From Bacteroidota bacterium (lineage in GTDB: Bacteria > Bacteroidota > Bacteroidia > Flavobacteriales_F > PHOS-HE28): DNA of 11,191 nt. Position numbers and translations under genes: made by a program. Below are positions 5,483 to 11,191 of the stretch, piece after piece. The stretch is from NCBI GenBank assembly GCA_023428865.1, contig JAEYWT010000028.1, positions 1 to 11,191 of the forward strand, written 5' to 3'. Numbering within the stretch: the stretch's first letter is position 1; each line of letters starts with the position of its first letter. Below the pieces are notes generated by a model. It did no database searches and was not told where the DNA came from. It saw nothing but the letters and a program-made list of their open reading frames with translations.

Positions 5483-6337
5483 ATGCGCGACGAACTGAAC
5501 CTGATGGAACTGGTGGACCGCTACCTGAGCGGCGAACTGAACGCGACCGAACGCACCGCCTTCGAAGAGCGGATACGCACCAATGCCGAACTACGCGAAC
5601 TCGTGGAGGACCAACGCGCCCTGCACGGTGGCCTGCAACGCCTCGCGCTGCGGCCCGCTGTGAACAAGGCCTACCGGAGCTACAAGTGGGGCAAGTGGTT
5701 GCCCGGAATAGGCGGTGCGGCGGTGATCGCCATCCTCGCGGTGGGTGGGTGGATGCTCGCGAAGGAAGGCGGGTTGATGCATGGATCCACAGAATCGGCT
5801 GATAGGACCGAACAGCAGCAACTCGCGGTGCTACCGGATACCGCAGGCACAGTACTGCCGGCGTTGGTGATGGTGATCGACCCGACGCAAGACACCACGC
5901 TGATCACACCGAACGGCCTGGTACTGGATATTCCCAAAGGTGCTTTCGTGGACGGTGATGGTCGCACGATCACCACACCCGTGCGGGTCACCATGCAGGA
6001 GGCGATAAACGGTGTGGACTTCATGAAGGCGGGGCTCAGTACCATGAGTGGCGATACATTGCTGGAGACCGGCGGCATGTTCTACATCGATGCACAGGTG
6101 GATGGCAAGCGTGTGGGCATAGACCCGGCAAAACCGCTGACGGTGATGGTGCCCGCCGACAACGCCGACCCCCCGTATGATGCTCTACCAAGGTGTGATG
6201 GATGGGAATGGCATCGTGGATTGGCGCGACCCGAAACCGCTGCCACGCACCTTGGTGCCGGTGGACATCACCACGCTGGACTTCTACCCGCCGGGGTATT
6301 TGGACAAACTGGCGGAGATGGGGATGGATGCGGGTGA
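5483..6337 (+). CDS. Membrane protein coupled to the sigma gene, N-terminal part before a frameshift
   Basis: This is the N-terminal part of a putative anti-sigma/sensor protein. Residues 1-65 are charged and helical with a LVDRYLSGELNATERTAFEERI segment like the cytoplasmic part of anti-sigma factors, but without the zinc-binding Cys/His set. A single membrane segment lies at about 73-93 (LPGIGGAAVIAILAVGGWML), putting the rest outside the cytoplasm. Residues 138-225 form a beta-rich domain with TPNGLVLDIPKGAFVDGDG, a pattern seen in ZU5-like domains. From about residue 231 the reading is out of frame: the true continuation is in the next frame from 6174, so the last ~54 residues up to 6337 are probably not genuine. 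The start lies three bases after the sigma gene's original stop, which supports coupled expression. The anti-sigma role is inferred from position and topology. Confidence 0.6.
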   Translation: MRDELNLMELVDRYLSGELNATERTAFEERIRTNAELRELVEDQRALHGGLQRLALRPAVNKAYRSYKWGKWLPGIGGAAVIAILAVGGWMLAKEGGLMHGSTESADRTEQQQLAVLPDTAGTVLPALVMVIDPTQDTTLITPNGLVLDIPKGAFVDGDGRTITTPVRVTMQEAINGVDFMKAGLSTMSGDTLLETGGMFYIDAQVDGKRVGIDPAKPLTVMVPADNADPPYDALPRCDGWEWHRGLARPETAATHLGAGGHHHAGLLPAGVFGQTGGDGDGCG

Positions 6338-7547
6338 TAAGGGGTATACGGATAGTTTGTACTGGTCGTTCAGTGGTGCCCGACCACAGGTTGCCATCAG
6401 TGATACAGCACGCACGGTCATAATCATGGAACAACTGGATACCATCACGGACTATACTCCCTATCACCTCATCGCTGCCGTAAGTGCGTACATCGACCCC
6501 GCCAAGGTCCAAGCCATCTGGAACGAACGCTTCAATGGCACCAACCTCGCCACGCGGGAGTTCGAGGAGCGCATGCGGGAAATCCATCGCACTTGCGACA
6601 ACCAAGTCCTGGACCTCTACGCGAATTACCTGGACAAGAACCTGAGCCAACTGGATTCGATGGCCGTGCGCATGGGGCATGGTGCTTTCGCCACCTTCGC
6701 GTTGCGGAACGATGGGCGGGTGCAATTGCCGGAGCATGCGGCGGAACGGCTGCGGACGGTGTACACCGAATGGAGCCAACAGTATGCGGAGGCGGCACGC
6801 AAGACCCAAGAGGAATTCTACCGCAAAGAAGCCGAAGCGGACCAAGAGGCGAGCAAGCGCCAAGTGGACCGCCAGATGAAGGATATCCAGCAGGATAGCG
6901 AACGTTTCACGCGGGAGTTCACGGCCAACCTACGTTCAGTGTATGATCAACTCGGCTATCCATGGACACCGGCTCCGCCGCCTCGTGCAGCATTCGTTGT
7001 CCCAGTGAGAGCTCCTGGCTGGTGGAATGTGGACAAAGCCGTGCTGGCCTCCACCACCACCCGGACCTCGATGGCATACACCGATGACAAGACCGGTAAA
7101 ACAGCCACACTCACCTACACCCCGATCACCATCGAAGTAGCGGACAAAGAAAGCTTCGAAGCACTGCGTGTATACCTCATTCCGAAGGAGCTGAATAGCT
7201 ACCAGCGCGTGGTGGAAAAGGACGGCACCTTCACCGAGAGCCTGAACAGTTTGTTCGAGTACGACCTGGTCTGTATGGGCCGCAAGAACGGGCAGCAGTT
7301 TGCCGCATTACGTCAGCGCATCAACGGAGAAGCGCGCGTTTCGATCAGCATGCAAACCACCAGCGATGAGGAGTTGCAGCGTATGGTGCTGACACCGCAG
7401 GTGACCATGTCCTTGGTAAATGACCTTGTGGAACAGGCGCGACACTTGGAATGGCTGGAGCGGGAAGCGAAGCGGGTAGAAGCGAAGGCGAAGCGGGAAG
7501 AGTTGAGGAGCGCGCTGATGCCGGTGGTGTTTCCGTGTTGGGGGTAG
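6177..7547 (+). CDS. C-terminal part of the frameshifted sigma-linked membrane protein
   Basis: This is the continuation of the preceding gene in the next frame. Removing one C from the C6 run at 6169-6174 joins the two parts (…NADP-R-MMLYQG…) into one protein of 687 residues. The segment begins with a beta-rich stretch (VDWRDPKPLPRTLVPVDITTLDFYPPGY), then helical regions including a highly charged likely coiled coil at residues 187-254 of this part. A GWWNVDK motif follows at 281-287, resembling the GW(I/V)N(C/I)D motif of many Bacteroidota surface proteins, and then a further beta-rich region. All of this would lie on the periplasmic side. Two adjacent ATG codons at 6177 could allow separate translation, but the first part ends exactly where this one begins in sense, so a broken single gene is far more likely. 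No enzymatic motif is visible. Confidence 0.65.
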   Translation: MMLYQGVMDGNGIVDWRDPKPLPRTLVPVDITTLDFYPPGYLDKLAEMGMDAGDKGYTDSLYWSFSGARPQVAISDTARTVIIMEQLDTITDYTPYHLIAAVSAYIDPAKVQAIWNERFNGTNLATREFEERMREIHRTCDNQVLDLYANYLDKNLSQLDSMAVRMGHGAFATFALRNDGRVQLPEHAAERLRTVYTEWSQQYAEAARKTQEEFYRKEAEADQEASKRQVDRQMKDIQQDSERFTREFTANLRSVYDQLGYPWTPAPPPRAAFVVPVRAPGWWNVDKAVLASTTTRTSMAYTDDKTGKTATLTYTPITIEVADKESFEALRVYLIPKELNSYQRVVEKDGTFTESLNSLFEYDLVCMGRKNGQQFAALRQRINGEARVSISMQTTSDEELQRMVLTPQVTMSLVNDLVEQARHLEWLEREAKRVEAKAKREELRSALMPVVFPCWG

Positions 7548-7582
7548 GGAGTGCCCGCAGAAGGCGAGGCAGCACCAGCCAA

Positions 7583-7882
7583 CTAACCTCTCATCTTCTT
7601 CGGATCCTGCCTGCTACCGAAGAAGTCGGTCACATAAAGTACTTCAGGGCCTAGCCGGTAGATCACTTTCACGTCCCCTACGATCCACCGACGGTGGTCC
7701 TTTCCGACCGCGCTCAAGTACTCCTCGACGTGCCCTGCTTTAGGGTGGTCCAACAACCACAACACTGTCTCCCACAATTCGTCCACACGGGCATCGATGG
7801 TAACATCTGTCAATTGGTCGGACCAGAACAAGGTCAGCGCGTCCAGGCTGGACCATGCAGAGTCGGTCACTTCGAGCCTCAT
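7583..7882 (-). CDS. RelE/ParE-family toxin
   Basis: This is a 99-residue protein of the RelE/ParE toxin superfamily. N-terminal helices with the W-S-LDALTLFWSDQL pattern are followed by LLDHPKAGHVEEYL, the strand pair HRRWIVGDVKVIYRL (residues 63-77) and the C-terminal VTDFFGSRQDPKKM (84-97), a signature I associate with ParE-like toxins of Bacteroidota. Toxins of this family either cleave ribosome-bound mRNA or poison gyrase; the sequence does not tell which. The start ATG overlaps the antitoxin stop by four bases (ATGA, 7879-7882), so translation is coupled, in the common antitoxin-then-toxin order. It is convergent with the sigma-linked membrane gene, 35 bases away. Confidence 0.85.
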   Translation of the reverse strand: MRLEVTDSAWSSLDALTLFWSDQLTDVTIDARVDELWETVLWLLDHPKAGHVEEYLSAVGKDHRRWIVGDVKVIYRLGPEVLYVTDFFGSRQDPKKMRG

Positions 7883-8148
7883 GCCCGCTTTGCCCGCTGT
7901 GCTCTTCTAGGCACCTCACGGCGCTTCGCGATGCTCGCCTTCAACTTGCGCTTGGCCTCATCCAAGCTCATGGTCCTGCCATGGGCAATGTCCTCCTCCG
8001 ACCGTATCGCACCTTCCATCATCCGCCTTTGCATCCGCGCCTCCTTCGTATCATCACGCAAGAGGATCTCAATAGCACGCAATACGTTGGTATCACTCTC
8101 CTTGTCGAGCTTCTTCTTCAACTTGGTGATGAGGGCGGCTGTGGTCAT
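7879..8148 (-). CDS. Putative antitoxin of the RelE/ParE module
   Basis: This 89-residue mostly helical, highly charged protein is placed directly upstream of the toxin with a 4-base overlap. Residues 1-30 (TAALITKLKKKLDKESDTNVLRAIEILL) form an amphipathic helix. EGAIRSEEDIAHGRTMSLDEAKRKL (45-69) resembles the C-terminal toxin-binding motif of small antitoxins (SEEDI-x-G-R-x-(x)-S-x-(D/E)E). No obvious ribbon-helix-helix or HTH DNA-binding fold can be assigned. The last 20 residues contain nine Lys/Arg and one Glu, which is unusual for an antitoxin tail and may bind nucleic acid. The function is inferred mainly from the pairing with the toxin. A perfect -7 match lies 18-25 bases upstream, so it probably has its own promoter in addition to possible read-through from kor. 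Confidence 0.72.
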   Translation of the reverse strand: MTTAALITKLKKKLDKESDTNVLRAIEILLRDDTKEARMQRRMMEGAIRSEEDIAHGRTMSLDEAKRKLKASIAKRREVPRRAQRAKRA

Positions 8149-8165
8149 AGCCCGTGCTTCTTCCC

Positions 8166-8173
8166 CAAAGATA
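8166..8173 (-). promoter_or_regulatory. Candidate -7 promoter element for the toxin-antitoxin operon
   Basis: TATCTTTG on the minus strand (8173-8166) matches TAnnTTTG exactly, and would start transcription about ten bases before the antitoxin ATG at 8148. It lies in the 34-base gap after korB. No clear -33 TTTG was found. Confidence 0.42.
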
Positions 8174-8182
8174 CAGTCTCGA

Positions 8183-9226
8183 TCAACCGATCGTCCACGT
8201 CCTCCCCCCGCTCAACAACGCATCCAGATCGCCCACGCCCCTCTTGGCGGTGGCTTCTTCCACCTGTGCGTTGATGCGACTTTCCACGGTGCTGCGCTCG
8301 GCGATGTAGAACACTCCGAAGGGACGCGGCATCGCTCCTTCGTGCCCTTGGTCATCGAAGAGGCGCACCAGGATGCTGGCCTTGAAGCTGTCGCGTTCGT
8401 CGTGGATCCACAGGTCCTCCAGTGAAGCGGTTCCATCGGTGAGGTCCACGATCACTGGCGTCATGCCATCGAGCTTGATGCCTTTGGTGCCATTGGCGAA
8501 GGCCAGCGGCTTGCCGTGCTCAACGAAGAGCGTGTGGAAGGGCTTGGTGGCTTTCTCCGTAAAGACCTCGAAGGCACCATCATTGAAGACGTTGCAGTTC
8601 TGGTAGATCTCGATGAGGCTGGTGCCTCGGTGGGCATCGGCCTTCACCAGCACCTCGCGCAGTTGCTTGGGATCGCGGTCCATGGCGCGGGCGATGAAGG
8701 TGGCATCGGCCCCCTTGCACAACGCGAGCGGGTTGAACGGATGGTCCACGCTGCCCAAGGGCGTGCTCTTGGTCACCGCACCTTCGGGCGAGGTGGGCGA
8801 GTACTGCCCCTTTGTGAGCCCGTAGATCTCGTTGTTGAAGAGCAGCACGTTCACATCCACGTTGCGGCGCAGCAGGTGGATGAGGTGGTTGCCACCGATG
8901 CTGAGCGAGTCGCCATCACCGGTGATCATCCACACGCTGAGATCGGGACGTACGGCGCGCAATCCGCTGAGGATGGCGGGCGCACGGCCGTGGATGCTGT
9001 GCATGCCATAGGTATCCAGGTAGTACGGAAAGCGCGAGCTGCAGCCGATGCCGCTGATGAACACGATCTCCTCCTTGGGCTTGCCTTGTTCCTTCAGCAC
9101 GGTCTCCACCTGTTTCAGGATGGAGTAGTCGCCACAACCGGGACACCAGCGCACCTCCTGGTCACTGGCGTAGTTCACCTTGGCGGGTGGGGCACTGCCG
9201 TTCACGACTTCGTTGGCGGTGGTCAT
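8183..9226 (-). CDS. korB: 2-oxoacid:ferredoxin oxidoreductase, beta subunit
   Basis: This is the thiamine-diphosphate-binding subunit of a 2-oxoacid:ferredoxin oxidoreductase, most likely acting on 2-oxoglutarate (2-oxoglutarate + CoA + oxidised ferredoxin to succinyl-CoA + CO2 + reduced ferredoxin). In the 347-residue protein WCPGCGD is at residues 27-33, a further conserved Cys at 62 (GIGCSSRFPYYLDTYGMHSIHGRA), the ThDP/Mg motif GDGD-SLSIGG at 103-112 with NN at 131-132, and GLTKGQYSPTS at 136-146. The cysteines at 28, 31 and 62 fit ligands of the single iron-sulphur cluster of this subunit. No fused ferredoxin domain is present. The start overlaps the korA stop by four bases (ATGA, 9223-9226), indicating a coupled operon. 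Substrate preference (2-oxoglutarate versus pyruvate) is inferred from family resemblance only. Confidence 0.95.
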   Translation of the reverse strand: MTTANEVVNGSAPPAKVNYASDQEVRWCPGCGDYSILKQVETVLKEQGKPKEEIVFISGIGCSSRFPYYLDTYGMHSIHGRAPAILSGLRAVRPDLSVWMITGDGDSLSIGGNHLIHLLRRNVDVNVLLFNNEIYGLTKGQYSPTSPEGAVTKSTPLGSVDHPFNPLALCKGADATFIARAMDRDPKQLREVLVKADAHRGTSLIEIYQNCNVFNDGAFEVFTEKATKPFHTLFVEHGKPLAFANGTKGIKLDGMTPVIVDLTDGTASLEDLWIHDERDSFKASILVRLFDDQGHEGAMPRPFGVFYIAERSTVESRINAQVEEATAKRGVGDLDALLSGGRTWTIG

Positions 9227-11091
9227 TGCTTCAGGTATTCATTGGCGGCGGCCTTGATCTCCGCAGCGGTGAAAGGCATGCCCTGGATCTTGTTCAACCC
9301 TTTCGCATCCACGAGGAACTCGGCACGGATCAACTGGCGCAGCTGACCACTGTTCATCTCGGGGATCAGCACACGCTTGTAACGGGAGAGGATCGCACCG
9401 AGCTCCTTGCGGAAGGGGAAGAGGTAACGCAAATGGAGGTGGCCTACGGTATGTCCTTCCGCTGCCATTTCGTTCACGGCTGTGCGGATGGCGCCATACG
9501 TGCTGCCCCAGCCGAGGATCAGCAGGTCGCCACTGTCCACGCCATTGCTGATGTCCAGCGGCGGTACGTTCTCCACCACCTTACGCACCTTCTCGGCCCG
9601 CAAGCGCACCATCTTCTCGTGGTTCAGCGGATCGTAGCTGATGTTGCCCGTGCCGTCCTCCTTCTCGATACCACCGATGCGGTGCTGTAGTCCGGCCATA
9701 CCGGGAACGGCCCAAGGGCGCACGCCCTTTTCGTCGCGCAGGTAAGGGAGGAACTTTTCCATGTCACCTGCCACTTTCGGCGTTGCGAACGGAGGTGTGA
9801 TCGGCTTCAGGTCCTTCGCTTTGGGGAATTGCCAGGGCTCCGCTCCGTTCGCGATGTAACCATCCGTGAGCAGGATCACGGGTGTCATGTGCTCCACGGC
9901 GATGCGCACCGCCTCGTAGGCCATCTCGAAACAATCCGTGGGTGTGCTGGCCGCGAGCACCGGAATGGGCGCTTCGCCATTGCGGCCGTGTACCGCTTGG
10001 AAAAGATCGGCCTGTTCGGTCTTGGTGGGTAGGCCAGTGCTCGGGCCACCACGTTGCACGTTCACGATCACCAGCGGGATCTCCAGCATGAAGGCCAAGC
10101 CCATGGCCTCCCCTTTCAACGCGATACCCGGACCACTGCTGGCCGTAATGCCGAGCGCACCACCATAACTCGCACCGATGGCCGAGCAGATCGCCGCGAT
10201 CTCATCCTCCGCTTGGAAGGTCTTCACCCCGAAATTCTTGTGGCGCGCCAGTTCATGTAGGATGTCACTGGCGGGTGTAATCGGGTAGCTCCCGTAGAAG
10301 AGATCCAGCCCGGCCTTCTGCGCACCAGCGATCAAACCCAGCGCCGTGCCTTGGTTCCCGGTGATGCTGCGGTACGTGCCCTTGGGCATGGGCGCAGGCT
10401 TCACCTCAAAGCGCGTTGTGAAGGTCTCGCTGGTATCGCCGTAGTTGTAGCCCGCGAGCAGGGCTTTCTTGTTCGCCTCCAGCAGCTCGGGCTTCTTGCT
10501 GAATTTGCCTTCGAGGAACTTTTCGCTGTTCTCCAGGCTGCGGCTGTACATCCAGTTCACGAAGCCCAGCACGAACATGTTCTTGCAGCGGTCCTTCTCC
10601 TTCATGCCCAGCGTCATGCCTTCGAGGGCATTGCGGGTCATCTTGGTCACGTCCACGGAATGCACCGTGTAGTTGGCCAAGGAGCCGTCGGTCAGTGGAT
10701 CTTGTTGGTCGATGTAGCCCGCGAGGCGCAGGTTCTTGCTATCGAAGCCGTCGCTGTTGGCGATGATGGTACCACCCTTCTTCAGCTTGCCCAAGTTGGC
10801 GCGCAGGGCAGCGGCGTTCATCACCACGAGCACATCGCATTGGTCGCCAGCGGTGAAAAGTTCCACGCTACCGAAGTGCAACTGATAGCCGCTTACACCA
10901 GCGAGCGTCCCTTGTGGCGCACGGATCTCGGCGGGGAAGTTGGGGAAGGTGCTGACGTCGTTGCCGAACAGCGCATTGGTGTCGGTGAACTGGCTGCCAG
11001 TAAGCTGGATGCCGTCGCCGCTGTCACCAGCGAAAAGGATGACCACGTTACGCCGCTCTTCGACGATCTTGGTCCGGGTGGGAGTTTCCAT
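9223..11091 (-). CDS. korA: 2-oxoacid:ferredoxin oxidoreductase, fused gamma-alpha subunit
   Basis: This is the partner of KorB, cytoplasmic, and combines the gamma domain and the alpha (pyrimidine-binding) domains in one 622-residue chain, as in two-subunit KorAB enzymes. From the ATG at 11091, the gamma domain covers about residues 15-190 (VVILFAGDSGDGIQ at 16-29, FPNFPAEIRAPQGTLAGVSGYQ). The alpha part starts at about 245 with GNQGTALGLIAGAQKAGLDL, then YPITPASDIL (269-278), FQAEDEIAA with the catalytic-region Glu (about 292-300), SSGPGIALKGEAMGLA (318-333) and RGGPSTGLPTKTEQADL (347-363). The C-terminal domain includes LLILGWGSTYGAIRTAV. A TTG at 11109 gives six more residues but overlaps the likely promoter element, so the ATG is preferred. 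No ferredoxin gene is present nearby. Confidence 0.95.
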   Translation of the reverse strand: METPTRTKIVEERRNVVILFAGDSGDGIQLTGSQFTDTNALFGNDVSTFPNFPAEIRAPQGTLAGVSGYQLHFGSVELFTAGDQCDVLVVMNAAALRANLGKLKKGGTIIANSDGFDSKNLRLAGYIDQQDPLTDGSLANYTVHSVDVTKMTRNALEGMTLGMKEKDRCKNMFVLGFVNWMYSRSLENSEKFLEGKFSKKPELLEANKKALLAGYNYGDTSETFTTRFEVKPAPMPKGTYRSITGNQGTALGLIAGAQKAGLDLFYGSYPITPASDILHELARHKNFGVKTFQAEDEIAAICSAIGASYGGALGITASSGPGIALKGEAMGLAFMLEIPLVIVNVQRGGPSTGLPTKTEQADLFQAVHGRNGEAPIPVLAASTPTDCFEMAYEAVRIAVEHMTPVILLTDGYIANGAEPWQFPKAKDLKPITPPFATPKVAGDMEKFLPYLRDEKGVRPWAVPGMAGLQHRIGGIEKEDGTGNISYDPLNHEKMVRLRAEKVRKVVENVPPLDISNGVDSGDLLILGWGSTYGAIRTAVNEMAAEGHTVGHLHLRYLFPFRKELGAILSRYKRVLIPEMNSGQLRQLIRAEFLVDAKGLNKIQGMPFTAAEIKAAANEYLKQ

Positions 11092-11106
11092 GGGGGAAAT
11101 GCGCGT

Positions 11107-11114
11107 CAAAGGTA
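11107..11114 (-). promoter_or_regulatory. Candidate -7 promoter element for korAB
   Basis: TACCTTTG on the minus strand matches TAnnTTTG exactly, and the ten-base string TACCTTTGAC is identical to that upstream of the barrel gene at 2187. Transcription would start about ten bases before the korA ATG. No good -33 element is visible. The remaining bases to the window end (11115-11191) hold no gene I can support. Confidence 0.45.
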
Positions 11115-11191
11115 CGGGTGCGCGAGGTGGTGGACGTGATGGTGGTCACGCTTGGCGATATGAACAGGTGAACCCGTTCAATGTTCTAAGG

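Noticed and set aside
6177..6337. Two genuine overlapping genes instead of one frameshifted gene
   Set aside because: The first frame loses sense exactly at the C6 run where the second gains it, and the second begins in the middle of a beta domain without a leader; a broken single gene is simpler.
8516..9346. Long + strand frame opposite korB
   Set aside because: Antisense to an unambiguous korB sequence; no domain or start signal of its own.
10351..11139. 262-codon + strand frame opposite korA
   Set aside because: Antisense to the gamma domain of korA; a compositional artefact of the GC-rich strand.
11115..11191. Small gene at the right edge
   Set aside because: Short frames exist on both strands, but none has a recognisable product, a convincing start or a complete length within the window.

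Overview
The window looks like chromosomal DNA from a GC-rich member of the Bacteroidota, probably of Flavobacteriales type. Three things suggest this: the side-by-side gliding-motility genes gldB and gldC, two outer-membrane beta-barrel genes, and recurring matches to the Bacteroidota -7 promoter element TAnnTTTG (TACCTTTG, TATCTTTG). This is inference from gene content; no rRNA, tRNA, CRISPR array or insertion sequence was seen. No gene-free stretch exceeds about 105 bases.

Layout. 1-3818 is a housekeeping/motility block: engB (+), then gldC and gldB (-), then a divergent PorT-type outer-membrane protein (+), then nadE (+) directly behind a strong intrinsic terminator. 3825-4808 is a second outer-membrane barrel protein (-), convergent with nadE. 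4913-7547 (+) is an ECF sigma factor followed after three bases by a single-pass membrane protein placed like an anti-sigma or stress sensor. Both of these genes carry a lesion: an in-frame TAA in sigma region 4, and a one-base frame change at a C6 run. 7583-8148 (-) is a two-gene RelE/ParE-type toxin-antitoxin module. 8183-11091 (-) is a two-gene 2-oxoacid:ferredoxin oxidoreductase operon (korA-korB).

How the parts relate. EngB (ribosome assembly) and NadE (NAD synthesis) are core functions flanking GldB/GldC, which belong to the gliding/type IX secretion context of Bacteroidota. KorA and KorB together form a thiamine-diphosphate enzyme that feeds electrons to ferredoxin. The sigma/membrane-protein pair would form one signalling unit if intact; as written it is broken twice, which suggests decay, a strain polymorphism, or assembly errors.

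The most unusual non-coding signal is a family of 7-base-period repeats confined to the gaps around engB, gldC and gldB. Copies lie immediately before the engB start (8-42), in a large hairpin that supplies the stop codons of both engB and gldC (666-760), and between gldB and gldC (1127-1168). I did not find a complete new biological system; the heptad repeats and the doubly interrupted sigma locus are the best candidates for follow-up.
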